A stretch of 33,722 nt of DNA from Pantanalinema sp. GBBB05. GTDB lineage: Bacteria; Cyanobacteriota; Cyanobacteriia; Leptolyngbyales; Leptolyngbyaceae. Under the pieces are notes generated by a model that was not told the DNA's origin, did no database searches, and saw nothing but the letters and a program-made list of their open reading frames with translations. The position numbers and the translations under genes are program-made. How positions within the stretch are numbered: position 1 is the stretch's first letter; each line of letters starts with the position of its first letter. The stretch lies in contig VRZD01000053.1 of assembly GCA_016743235.1 (NCBI GenBank), forward strand, positions 1 to 33,722, read 5' to 3'. This document shows, piece by piece, positions 15,066 to 22,536 of this stretch.

Positions 15066-15112
15066 TTGTTACGGTTTGTGAAAAAATAACAACTTCTCAC
15101 AATTCGTAACAA
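15066..15112. promoter_or_regulatory. inverted repeat in the cpcB leader, operator-like
   Basis: TTGTTACGGTTTGTGA (15066-15081) and the inverted TCACAATTCGTAACAA (15097-15112) are the same 16-bp word differing only at the two central positions, separated by 15 AT-rich bases. It may be a binding site for a light- or nutrient-responsive regulator of phycocyanin, or a hairpin in the leader RNA. Confidence 0.7.
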
Positions 15113-15426
15113 ATATGGTCACTCCAGCATTGTATAAAGGGATTTTGAAGGGGGAAAACGCAGACAAGTTTTGCCAAAGCCCTGATTCTCCGGGCTTTCC
15201 AGCCTCTCATACTTGTTATGAAGTTTTCTCAGATTCGAAATTAGAGTCTGAAAAACAAGACCAAATCACTTGTGAGCTGGCATTCAGGACTGGAAAGTTT
15301 GAACTATCAGATTTGGGTCTGTTTTTATTCTCTTCAGGGCTGCGTTTGTAGCCTGCAATCAATAACTGATTTGCTTCAGTTTTGAAAGAAACCCATACTC
15401 AACCGATCAATTAGGAGATTCAAGCT

Positions 15427-15945
15427 ATGCTAGACGCGTTTGCCAAGGTTGTTGCCCAGGCTGATGCACGTGGTGATTATGTTAGCGGCGATCAAATTGA
15501 TGCGTTGAGCGCGTTCGTACGCGATGGCAGCAAGCGCCTTGATGCAGTTAACCGGATCACCGGTAACGCTTCCGCTATCGTTGCAAATGCAGCTCGTGCT
15601 TTGTTCGCTGAGCAACCTCAACTGATTGCTCCTGGTGGTAATGCTTACACCAACCGTCGGATGGCTGCTTGCCTCCGCGACATGGAAATCATCCTGCGCT
15701 ATGTGACCTACGCTACTTTCACTGGCGACGCTAGCGTTCTCGACGATCGCTGCCTGAATGGTTTGAAAGAAACCTACTTGGCTCTGGGTGTACCTGGTGG
15801 TTCTGTGTCCACTGGCGTTCAAAAGATGAAAGAAGCAGCTCTAGCAATTGCTAACGATCCTAACAACATCACTCGTGGCGATTGCAGCGCTCTGATGGCT
15901 GAAATCTCCAGCTACTTCGATCGCGCAGCAGCAGCAGTTGCTTAA
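15427..15945 (+). CDS. cpcB: C-phycocyanin beta subunit
   Basis: The 172-residue beta chain of phycocyanin, forming (alpha-beta) hexamers in phycobilisome rods. The stretch LFAEQPQLIAPGGNAYTNRRMAACLRDMEIILRYVTYA is nearly invariant in CpcB. Cys82 (ACLRDME) and Cys153 (GDCSAL) are the two bilin attachment sites and Asn72 is the site of gamma-N-methylation. It differs from phycoerythrocyanin beta, which lacks this PGGNAYT segment. TAGGAG lies 10 bases before the ATG. First gene of the operon cpcBACCDEF; the strong leader and the stem-loop after cpcA fit high expression of cpcBA relative to the linkers. Confidence 0.99.
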   Translation: MLDAFAKVVAQADARGDYVSGDQIDALSAFVRDGSKRLDAVNRITGNASAIVANAARALFAEQPQLIAPGGNAYTNRRMAACLRDMEIILRYVTYATFTGDASVLDDRCLNGLKETYLALGVPGGSVSTGVQKMKEAALAIANDPNNITRGDCSALMAEISSYFDRAAAAVA

Positions 15946-16044
15946 CTTTCCCGTTGTCTGAGTTGATGCCTTAAAGGTCGCAACTCGTCAAACACAGTCT
16001 TTTTTCAACGTCAAAATTGTAAACACTAGGGAGAAACTAGATCC

Positions 16045-16533
16045 ATGAAGACCCCTTTAACTGAAGCAGTTGCAGCTGCTGATTCTCAAGGTCGTTTCCT
16101 GAGCAGCACCGAACTCCAAGTTGCTTTCGGTCGTATGCGTCAAGCTGGCGCTAGCTTAGAAGCCGCTAAAGGTTTGTCCGGCAAAGCTCAAAGCTTGGCT
16201 GAAGGCGCTGCTAACGCTGTGTACCAAAAGTTCCCCTACACCACCCAAATGCAGGGCAACAACTACGCAGCTGATGCTCGTGGTAAAGCCAAGTGCGTTC
16301 GTGACATCGGCTACTACCTGCGGATGATCACCTACTGCTTGATCGCTGGTGGCACAGGTCCGATGGATGAGTACCTGATCGCTGGTTTGGCTGAAATCAA
16401 CAGCACCTTCGAACTGTCTCCTAGCTGGTACGTTGAAGCTCTGAAGCACATCAAAGCTAACCACGGCCTGAGCGGAGATCCTGCTGTTGAAGCTAACTCC
16501 TACATCGACTACGCTATCAACGCCCTGAGCTAG
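16045..16533 (+). CDS. cpcA: C-phycocyanin alpha subunit
   Basis: The 162-residue alpha chain. MKTPLTEAVAAADSQGRFLSSTELQVAFGR is the typical N-terminus, and Cys84 (KAKCVRDIGYYLRM) is the single phycocyanobilin site, loaded by the CpcE/CpcF lyase encoded in the same operon. It follows cpcB by 99 bases, with AGGGAG upstream of its ATG. A large stem-loop with a T run (16547-16612) lies between it and the first linker gene. Codon choice is strongly biased, with few HIP1 sites inside compared with neighbouring genes, as expected of a very highly expressed gene. Confidence 0.99.
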   Translation: MKTPLTEAVAAADSQGRFLSSTELQVAFGRMRQAGASLEAAKGLSGKAQSLAEGAANAVYQKFPYTTQMQGNNYAADARGKAKCVRDIGYYLRMITYCLIAGGTGPMDEYLIAGLAEINSTFELSPSWYVEALKHIKANHGLSGDPAVEANSYIDYAINALS

Positions 16534-16546
16534 ATCGCGTTTTTTA

Positions 16547-16612
16547 GCCCGGCAAGGTAAGCAGGCTATCGGCAGTTGCTCGTAGTTGTTTACCTTACCG
16601 GGCAGTTTTTTT
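16547..16612 (+). terminator. intra-operon terminator/attenuator between cpcA and the linker genes
   Basis: GCCCGG-C-AAGGTAA (16547-16560) pairs with TTACCTT-A-CCGGGC (16590-16603), 13 pairs and one mismatch, followed by AGTTTTTTT. In cpc operons such a structure yields abundant short cpcBA mRNA and less linker mRNA by partial termination and 3' protection. Confidence 0.9.
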
Positions 16613-16690
16613 GCACACAGGCATGGAACCAGGCTGAAACAACCTTTCTAAAAACGTTTCTAGGTCGCGTTAATAGCGGGAGATACGATC

Positions 16691-17506
16691 ATGGCGGGTT
16701 TAGCAGAAGCGGGACGATTGGGAATTAGACCATTTGATGTGCAGCCAGTAGAACTCCGTCCGAATTGGACGGCTGATGATGTAGAAAGTGTCATTCGGGC
16801 TGCCTATCGTCAAGTCTTAGGGAACGAGCATTTAATGCAAAGTGAGCGGCTAACCAGTGCCGAGTCACTCTTGCGCCAAGGGGTAATTACGGTTCGTGAT
16901 TTTGTGCGAGCGATCGCGCAGTCGGAACTATATCGGAACAAGTTTTTCTATTCCAATTTTCAAACTCGGTTTATTGAGTTGAACTATAAGCATCTGCTGG
17001 GTCGCGCACCCTATGATGAGTCAGAAATTGCTTACCACGTTGATCTCTATACATCCCAGGGTTACGAAGCAGAGATTAACTCTTACATTGACTCTGTGGA
17101 ATATCAACAAAGCTTTGGTGAGAGTATTGTTCCTCACTATCGGGACTTCCAAACGGATCACCCCGGTCAAAGAACCGTAGGCTTTAGCCGCCTGTTCCAG
17201 CTTTACCGGGGTTACGCCAATAGCGATCGGGCGCAAGGCAAGAAACAAGGACGGTTAACCTGGGAAGTTGCCAAAAATTCAGCCTCTCCCATCAGCGCTC
17301 CTGGTGGTTCAGGCGCATTAGCCGGGCAAGCCGGTGGACCTCGCGGTGGGTTGTATCGGATTCGGGTGACGCAAGCCGCGTCTTCGACCACCACCGTTGT
17401 GCGCCGCAGTGCTACCGAGATTTTGGTTCCTTATGAGCAACTGTCTAGTAAGTTGCAGCAATTGAACCGCTCTGGTAGCAAAGTGGTCAGTATTACCCAA
17501 TCCTAA
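16691..17506 (+). CDS. cpcC: phycocyanin rod linker CpcC, first copy
   Basis: A 271-residue rod linker. The PBS linker domain covers about residues 18-160 (ADDVESVIRAAYRQVLGNEHLM, GVITVRDFVRAIAQSELYR, LLGRAPYDESE, GESIVPHYRDF, GFSRLFQLYRGYANSDRAQ). A Gly/Ala-rich joint follows, then a C-terminal CpcD-like domain from about 219 (GLYRIRVTQAASSTTTVVRRSATEILVPYEQL). It places one phycocyanin hexamer on another within the rod. GGGAG lies 8-13 bases before the ATG. Together with the adjacent second copy it allows rods of three discs. Confidence 0.97.
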   Translation: MAGLAEAGRLGIRPFDVQPVELRPNWTADDVESVIRAAYRQVLGNEHLMQSERLTSAESLLRQGVITVRDFVRAIAQSELYRNKFFYSNFQTRFIELNYKHLLGRAPYDESEIAYHVDLYTSQGYEAEINSYIDSVEYQQSFGESIVPHYRDFQTDHPGQRTVGFSRLFQLYRGYANSDRAQGKKQGRLTWEVAKNSASPISAPGGSGALAGQAGGPRGGLYRIRVTQAASSTTTVVRRSATEILVPYEQLSSKLQQLNRSGSKVVSITQS

Positions 17507-17510
17507 GCAA

Positions 17511-17588
17511 ATTCAGACCATTGGTGATGGGTCATGGGTGGCAGAGTGCTAGCTATGACCTATCGCCTATGACCCATATCTTCTGAAT
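17511..17588 (+). repeat. intercistronic stem-loop between the two linker genes
   Basis: Outer arms ATTCAGA (17511-17517) and TCTGAAT (17582-17588) enclose a second pair ATGGGTCAT (17527-17535) and ATGACCCAT (17569-17577), with ATGACCTAT as a partial third copy. No T run follows, so it is more likely an mRNA-stabilising structure or an intergenic repeat than a terminator. Confidence 0.65.
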
Positions 17589-17632
17589 AGGCTTATTCAA
17601 AAATTAGCCGTGTTACGCAAGGAGAATTTTAG

Positions 17633-18496
17633 GTGGCTATTACAGCAGAAGCATCCCGGTTGGGAACAACCGCCTTTAGTGAAACTGCTCCAGTTGAGTT
17701 GCGCCCAGTTGCCACAAAAGAGGATGTCGAGAACGTCATTCGTGCCGTTTATCGCCATGTTCTAGGCAATGATTACCTGATGAAGTCGGAGCGGTTGGTG
17801 AGTGCAGAATCGCTGTTGCGCGATCGCAAAATCACCGTGCGTGACTTTGTCCGCCAAGTGGCAAAATCTGACCTCTACAAAACGAAGTTCTTCTACAACA
17901 ACTTCCAAAGCCGCACGATCGAACTCAACATCAAGCACTTACTGGGTCGCGCTCCTTACGATGAATCGGAAATCATCGAGCATTTGGATCGCTATCAAAC
18001 CGAGGGCTACGATGCTGACATCGATTCCTACATCGATTCCCCCGAATACACTCGGTACTTTGGCGAAAACATTGTGCCCTACTACCGAGATCTAGAAACC
18101 AATGGTCGGGGACAACGGACAGTTGGCTTCAGCCGAATCTTCCAACTGTACCGGGGTTACGCTAACAGCGATCGGGCGCAAGTCGGTGGCAAAACGCCTC
18201 GGTTAGTGACTGAATTAGGTCGCAATACGGCGTCTACCGTTGTGGCTCCGGGCGGCAATGGTGCGGGCTATCGGGCTTCGCTGAAAGGCGTTACCCCAAA
18301 CAGTGCTTTCCAAGGTTCAGCCGCCTTTGGCTCTGGTCGGTTGTTCCGGGTAGAAGTAGCTGGTCTCTCGACTCCTCGCTATCCTCGCGTTCGCCGCAGT
18401 AACAAAGCCGTGATCATTCCTTACGAGCAGTTGTCTGATCACATGCAGCGGGTGCAACGGGAAGGCGGCAGAATCGCTAGCATCACTCCGCTCTAA
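17633..18496 (+). CDS. cpcC: phycocyanin rod linker CpcC, second copy
   Basis: A 287-residue paralogue of the preceding rod linker, closely similar through the PBS linker domain (about residues 20-160; LLGRAPYDESEI, GENIVPYYRDLE, GFSRIFQLYRGYANSDRAQ) and with the same C-terminal CpcD-like domain (from about 236, RLFRVEVAGLSTPRYPRVRRSNKAVIIPYEQL). The start is GTG at 17633, with AAGGAG 8 bases upstream. Two linkers in series usually mark the core-proximal and core-distal discs; which is which cannot be decided here. Downstream is cpcD. Confidence 0.97.
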   Translation: MAITAEASRLGTTAFSETAPVELRPVATKEDVENVIRAVYRHVLGNDYLMKSERLVSAESLLRDRKITVRDFVRQVAKSDLYKTKFFYNNFQSRTIELNIKHLLGRAPYDESEIIEHLDRYQTEGYDADIDSYIDSPEYTRYFGENIVPYYRDLETNGRGQRTVGFSRIFQLYRGYANSDRAQVGGKTPRLVTELGRNTASTVVAPGGNGAGYRASLKGVTPNSAFQGSAAFGSGRLFRVEVAGLSTPRYPRVRRSNKAVIIPYEQLSDHMQRVQREGGRIASITPL

Positions 18497-18512
18497 ACGC
18501 TTGAACGTAGCA

Positions 18513-18550
18513 ACCAGAATTCAGACTCGGCTCTGGGTTCTGGTTTTCTA
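18513..18550 (+). terminator. hairpin between cpcC and cpcD
   Basis: ACCAGAA (18513-18519) and TTCTGGT (18539-18545) pair, with TCAGA/TCTGG pairing inside, and TTTTC follows. It probably acts as a partial terminator or 3' stabiliser within the operon rather than a full stop. Confidence 0.6.
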
Positions 18551-18597
18551 CCTTCAGATTCCACTGCGATTAAATCTTGTTTGGAGAAATAGGAATT

Positions 18598-18816
18598 ATG
18601 ATGAACCAAGTTGTGACTGGAACATCTGGTAGCAGTCGTTGTTTTCAGTATGAAGTGCAAGGCTTGCGTCAGAGCGATGACACCGAAGGGATGAATTATC
18701 AAATTCGTTCTAGTGCCAGCGTATTCATGACCGTGCCTTACAACCGGATGAATGAAGCCATGCAGCGGATTACCCGGATGGGCGGCAAGATTGTCAACAT
18801 TAAGCCGATCGGCTAA
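18598..18816 (+). CDS. cpcD: phycocyanin rod-capping linker CpcD
   Basis: A 72-residue CpcD-domain protein that caps the distal end of rods and so limits their length. Motifs: SRCFQYEVQGLRQS, NYQIRSSASVFMTVPYNRMNEAMQRITRMGGKIVNIKPIG. It is homologous to the C-terminal domain of both CpcC linkers. Start at 18598 or 18601; AGGAA lies just upstream, and GGAG about 12 bases upstream, so the choice is not secure. Followed after 52 bases by cpcE. Confidence 0.95.
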   Translation: MMNQVVTGTSGSSRCFQYEVQGLRQSDDTEGMNYQIRSSASVFMTVPYNRMNEAMQRITRMGGKIVNIKPIG

Positions 18817-18868
18817 TTAGCCCCCAGTTGTATTCCCCGATCGAGTCCCCCTTATTCCCCTCAGAGCT

Positions 18869-19708
18869 ATGGATGAGTTCACTTCTGAGCAGTTTGGTGC
18901 TGACTCATCAGCCGACCAAGCGGCTTCGCTCACGATCGAGCAGGCGATCGCCAATCTCCAGGGCGATGACTGGGGACAACGATACTATGCAGCCTGGTGG
19001 TTAGGTCGGTTCCGGGTTCGCACTCCGGAGGCGGTTGAGGCGTTAATAGCCTCCCTAACCGACGAGGCGGATCGCACTCCCGATGGGGGGTATCCGCTGC
19101 GACGCAATGCCGCCAGAGCCTTAGGAAAATTGAACGATCGCCGAGCAGTTCCTGCCCTGATTCAGTGTTTGGACTGCTCGGATTTTTATGTGCGGGAAGC
19201 GGCGGCCCAGTCTCTGGGTTCTTTAGGCGATCGGGCGGCGGCTGAACCCCTTTTACAGTTGTTAGCCGGGGGAGTTGAGGCGGCTCAACCGATTCCTGGC
19301 TGTCCTCATCTAGCCCAACCCTATGATGCCGTGATTGAAGCGCTGGGAGCATTGGGCGCTACCGCAGCAGTTCCACACCTGCAACCGTTTCTAGAGCATC
19401 CTACAGCGATCGTGCAGTACGCCACGGCACGAGCCTTATATCAACTCACTGGGGAAGCACAGTACGGAGAGCGTCTGGTCACGGCATTGTCTGGTAGTAC
19501 CTTACAATTGCGCCGAGCCGCACTTGCCGACCTGGGAGCGATCGGGTATCTTCCGGCAGCTGAGGCGATCGCGGAAACCCTTGCCGAAAATAGCTTAAAA
19601 CTAATTTCCCTCAAAGGACTACTGGAACATCAGGTGAATCAAACTCCCTCTAGCGAGGTTTCAGCCGAGGCGATCCGAGTTATGAGTTTGATGGACAGTC
19701 TGCTTTGA
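18869..19708 (+). CDS. cpcE: phycocyanin alpha phycocyanobilin lyase subunit CpcE
   Basis: A 279-residue HEAT-repeat protein that, with CpcF, forms the heterodimeric lyase which attaches phycocyanobilin to Cys84 of CpcA. Repeats of the PBS-lyase type are visible at about residues 30-60 (DDWGQRYYAAWWLGRFR), 76-100 (YPLRRNAARALGKLNDRRAVPALI), 105-135 (DFYVREAAAQSLGSLGDRAAAEPLL), 152-180 (AVIEALGALGATAAVPHL) and 184-200. The ATG at 18869 follows a weak CAGAG site. Length matches the family. Spacing to cpcF is 140 bases. Confidence 0.97.
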   Translation: MDEFTSEQFGADSSADQAASLTIEQAIANLQGDDWGQRYYAAWWLGRFRVRTPEAVEALIASLTDEADRTPDGGYPLRRNAARALGKLNDRRAVPALIQCLDCSDFYVREAAAQSLGSLGDRAAAEPLLQLLAGGVEAAQPIPGCPHLAQPYDAVIEALGALGATAAVPHLQPFLEHPTAIVQYATARALYQLTGEAQYGERLVTALSGSTLQLRRAALADLGAIGYLPAAEAIAETLAENSLKLISLKGLLEHQVNQTPSSEVSAEAIRVMSLMDSLL

Positions 19709-19848
19709 GCAAGACTGCTGACTATACCTCTCCGTGACTTCTGACATCACATCAAGCATTTACAGTTTGTTACTTATCGATCGACAGTCATCGCATAGCG
19801 AACAATGAAAGGCAGATAGGAAACGTCCACTTTTAACATCCCCTGCTT

Positions 19849-20667
19849 ATGTCCAATGCTGCTCTAGCTCAAAGCCTGATTCGTGCCGTTAATGAGGCTG
19901 CTTCTGCTGCCAGCTTACTGGAAGCGGTGCAGCAGCTAGCTGCCGCTCAGCTGGAAGAAACTATACCTACCTTGATTGCCACCCTCAGCTACAATAACCC
20001 CGGTGCTGCCGTAGCGGCTGTGGATGGATTGGTCGCGATCGGAAAACCAGCGGTTCAGCCTTTACTCGATTTATTAGATAGTCATAACTACACTGCCCGT
20101 GCCTGGGCGATTCGGGCACTGGCTGGGATTGGCGACTCACGCGGATTAGATGAGCTATTAGATGCTGCCCAGAACGATTTTGCCTTGAGTGTCCGTCGGG
20201 CGGCGGCTAGGGGGTTAGGGACCCTGCACTGGTATGAGTTAGCCAGCGATCGGGTTCAAGCGGCTCAAGTAGCTGCCCTTACGGCGCTACTGAAGGTCTG
20301 CCAGGATCCAGAGTGGGTCGTCCGTTATGCTGCCATTACTGGACTGCAAGCGTTAGCGAGCGCTGCCAGTACCCTACAACCCAATTTAGTTCTAGACATT
20401 CAGCACCACCTGAAGCAATTCGCTGAAACTGAAACCGATTTAACGGTACGAACCCGGATTTGCTGGGCACAGCAACAACTACGAGCCCCTTCAACATCCA
20501 GCCCATCGCTGGTCTACGCGACAGACATTGGCATCGGCTTGGAACTGGACTGGCAGCGCACAGTAGACAACCTATATCAGCGGAAATTTGAGGAGCGATC
20601 GCACACGCTGCCGGAAGGCGACCCCCGCCGCTATAAAAAGTTGGTCGAAGTGCTTCAAACTCACTAA
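19849..20667 (+). CDS. cpcF: phycocyanin alpha phycocyanobilin lyase subunit CpcF with C-terminal extension
   Basis: The partner of CpcE: a 272-residue HEAT-repeat protein with the CpcF core at about residues 1-212 (TIPTLIATLSYNNPGAAVAAVDGLVAIG, YTARAWAIRALAGIGDSRGLDELL, FALSVRRAAARGLGTLHW, EWVVRYAAITGLQAL). CpcF proteins I know end near residue 205-215. Here a further 59 residues follow, with a Ser/Pro linker and a compact-looking tail DWQRTVDNLYQRKFEERSHT and LPEGDPRRYKKLVEVLQ. The tail is in frame and looks coding, so it is either a lineage extension or a fused small domain. The parA gene follows 88-112 bases later depending on its start. Confidence 0.95.
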   Translation: MSNAALAQSLIRAVNEAASAASLLEAVQQLAAAQLEETIPTLIATLSYNNPGAAVAAVDGLVAIGKPAVQPLLDLLDSHNYTARAWAIRALAGIGDSRGLDELLDAAQNDFALSVRRAAARGLGTLHWYELASDRVQAAQVAALTALLKVCQDPEWVVRYAAITGLQALASAASTLQPNLVLDIQHHLKQFAETETDLTVRTRICWAQQQLRAPSTSSPSLVYATDIGIGLELDWQRTVDNLYQRKFEERSHTLPEGDPRRYKKLVEVLQTH

Positions 20668-20779
20668 TCGCTAGAACCCAGGCTAGATGGGTGATTCAGG
20701 CGTATTATTATGACTTTATCGCCTGAATTGCCATTAAAATCGCAGGCAGAGCTGAATGCCTTATCTGCGGGTCATTCCC

Positions 20780-21538
20780 ATGAGTTGTGTGATCGCCTTG
20801 TTTAATCAGGCTGGAGGCGTGACGAAAACCACGCTTTGCCTCAATATCGGCTATGCCCTGAGCCAGCGTAATTATCGAGTGTTGCTCGTGGATATGGATC
20901 CCCAGGCATCACTAACGCTGTTTATGGGGTTAAATCCTTTAGAGCTACCAGCCACTATCTATAACGCTCTAGTAGAGCAAAAACCCTTACCAATTCAGCC
21001 CCAGATCCACCAGATGGATTTGGTGCCAGCTAACCTGAACCTAAGTACCACAGAATACCAACTGGCGAACGATCCAGCTCGGCAGAATTGTTTGAAGCAA
21101 GCCTTGGAGCCTGTGCTGAAGCACTACGACTTTATTTTGATCGACTGCTCACCCAGCTTAGGTTTGCTCAACTATGCCACGTTGGTCGCAGCTAACTATG
21201 TGCTAGTACCGATTCAGACGCAGTTTAAGTCGTTTCAGAGTACCGATTTGTTACTCCGGACGATCGCCACTGTCCGGCGCACCAATCCGAGTTGTAAAGT
21301 AAGAATCGCTGGATTTATTCCTACCTTGTACGATGCCCGCAATTCGCAAGATAGCCGAACGCTAGAAGCCGTAAAAGAACGGCTGCCTGCGGCTGCCTAT
21401 GTCTATCCGCCGATTCCGCGATCGACCGCTTTTGCCGACGCATCTGAGCGCCAAATGCCACTAGCAGTGTACTCTCCCAAACATCCAGCTTTAGCCCTGC
21501 TAAATCAAATCGCCGAAAATCTGGAGCAACTAAAGTGA
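20780..21538 (+). CDS. parA: ParA-family ATPase, signature lysine absent
   Basis: A 252-residue Walker-type partition ATPase. The P-loop FNQAGGVTKTTLCLN (residues 8-22) keeps the catalytic lysine of GKTT but has alanine where canonical ParA has the signature lysine (KGG). Further motifs are LLVDMDPQASLT (residues 35-46) and FILIDCSPSLGLLNYATL. It would bind DNA non-specifically and position a cargo through a ParB-like partner. The ATG at 20780 is chosen because family members start just before the first strand; an ATG at 20756 gives eight more residues. Its end overlaps parB by four bases (GTGA), so the two are translated as a pair. The cargo may be a plasmid, chromosome or protein assembly. 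Confidence 0.92.
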   Translation: MSCVIALFNQAGGVTKTTLCLNIGYALSQRNYRVLLVDMDPQASLTLFMGLNPLELPATIYNALVEQKPLPIQPQIHQMDLVPANLNLSTTEYQLANDPARQNCLKQALEPVLKHYDFILIDCSPSLGLLNYATLVAANYVLVPIQTQFKSFQSTDLLLRTIATVRRTNPSCKVRIAGFIPTLYDARNSQDSRTLEAVKERLPAAAYVYPPIPRSTAFADASERQMPLAVYSPKHPALALLNQIAENLEQLK

Positions 21539-22536
21539 GTCGGAAAAGCCACCAACCCTACCTGGGACAACTGACGGCACTGGACAGTTATTTAAGCCTG
21601 GAATCGGCTCCAGCTGCCGACCAAACGCTGGCTCTAGCGCAAATTCACCTACCTAAACAACAACCCCGACGCTATTTTGACCCGCAAAAAATGGAGGGCT
21701 TAGTGGAGTCGATTAAGCTGCATGGGATTCTGGAACCCCTGCTCGTTCGACTCACCCCTAACCACCAATATGAACTGGTGGCGGGTGAACGCCGCTACCG
21801 AGCTGCCCAAACAGCAGGCTTAACGACGGTTCCGGTCGTAGTGCGATCGCTGACCGACCAGGAAGCCTTACAAATTGCACTGATTGAGAACTTGCAACGG
21901 GAAGACCTCAATCCAGTTGAAGAAACGGAAGGTATCCTCCAACTATTAGCCATCAAATTGGAGTGCTCAGTTGCCGATGTTCGCCGTTTGCTGTATCAAA
22001 TGAAAAACACGGCAGAACAGGAAGCTCGTCTGAAAGCTCAAGGTCTACCGGCAGAGCCAACCACTAAACCTACAAGGGCGAAACCGGGCAAGCAGAAACA
22101 GCAAATCACTGCGCAACAGGCTCCCGAAGAGATTGTGCTTGCCGTCTTTGCCAGTTTAGGACTGATGACGTGGGACTCGTTTGTGAAAAATCGGCTGCCC
22201 CTCCTGAACTTGCCGACCGACATCCTCGAAGCGCTTCAGCAAGGTCAAATTGCTTATACCAAAGCGATCGCCATTTCTCGGGTCAAAGACTCTAGTAAGC
22301 GCCAAGCCTTGCTCAAAGCCACGATTCAGGAGGACTTATCCATTGCCGAACTACGGGAACGGATTACCACGATCGCCCACAGTAGTACCCCCAAGGCAGC
22401 CTTACCGTCCCCCAAAACTACAGTTGAATCCTTAGCCCGACGGGTCGTGAAAGCCAAACTCTGGGAAAACCCGAAGAAATGGAAACAAGCCCAAACCCTA
22501 CTGGCTAAATTAGAAGCCTTGATTGCTGACGTTTAG
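21535..22536 (+). CDS. parB: ParB/RepB/Spo0J-family protein
   Basis: A 333-residue ParB with GTG start overlapping parA. The N-terminal domain has the CTP-binding motifs PRRYFD (44-49), GILEPLLVR (64-72), GERRYRA (84-90) and ENLQREDLNPVEE (118-130). A Lys/Gln-rich linker (about 165-195) follows, then a helical region (LPLLNLPTDILEALQQGQIAYTKAIAISRVKD, then LSIAELRERI) that matches the DNA-binding part of cyanobacterial plasmid-type ParB. A C-terminal helical dimerisation region is likely at 300-333. The residues after the ENLQRE box do not read as the usual helix-turn-helix, so DNA specificity may be altered. No parS-like palindrome was seen nearby. Confidence 0.92.
   Translation: MSRKSHQPYLGQLTALDSYLSLESAPAADQTLALAQIHLPKQQPRRYFDPQKMEGLVESIKLHGILEPLLVRLTPNHQYELVAGERRYRAAQTAGLTTVPVVVRSLTDQEALQIALIENLQREDLNPVEETEGILQLLAIKLECSVADVRRLLYQMKNTAEQEARLKAQGLPAEPTTKPTRAKPGKQKQQITAQQAPEEIVLAVFASLGLMTWDSFVKNRLPLLNLPTDILEALQQGQIAYTKAIAISRVKDSSKRQALLKATIQEDLSIAELRERITTIAHSSTPKAALPSPKTTVESLARRVVKAKLWENPKKWKQAQTLLAKLEALIADV

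Larger units (their letters stand above)
14786..15426. promoter_or_regulatory. promoter and long leader region of the cpcB operon
   Basis: This 640-base gene-free region feeds the phycocyanin operon. It holds the terminator of the upstream gene, two exact 18-bp copies of TTTTATTGCGAAATATTA (14861-14878 and 14949-14966), and a near-perfect inverted pair of TTGTTACGNNTTGTGA (15066-15081, 15097-15112). TATAAA at about 15130 could be a -10 element. A 78-residue frame at 15115-15351 is judged non-coding. Long leaders are usual for cpc operons, so the transcription start is probably 200-300 bases ahead of cpcB. Confidence 0.65.

Noticed and set aside
15115..15351. 78-residue frame in the cpcB leader
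   Set aside because: Lies in the long leader of a highly expressed operon, no good ribosome site and no family resemblance; an upstream ORF role cannot be excluded but is not supported.
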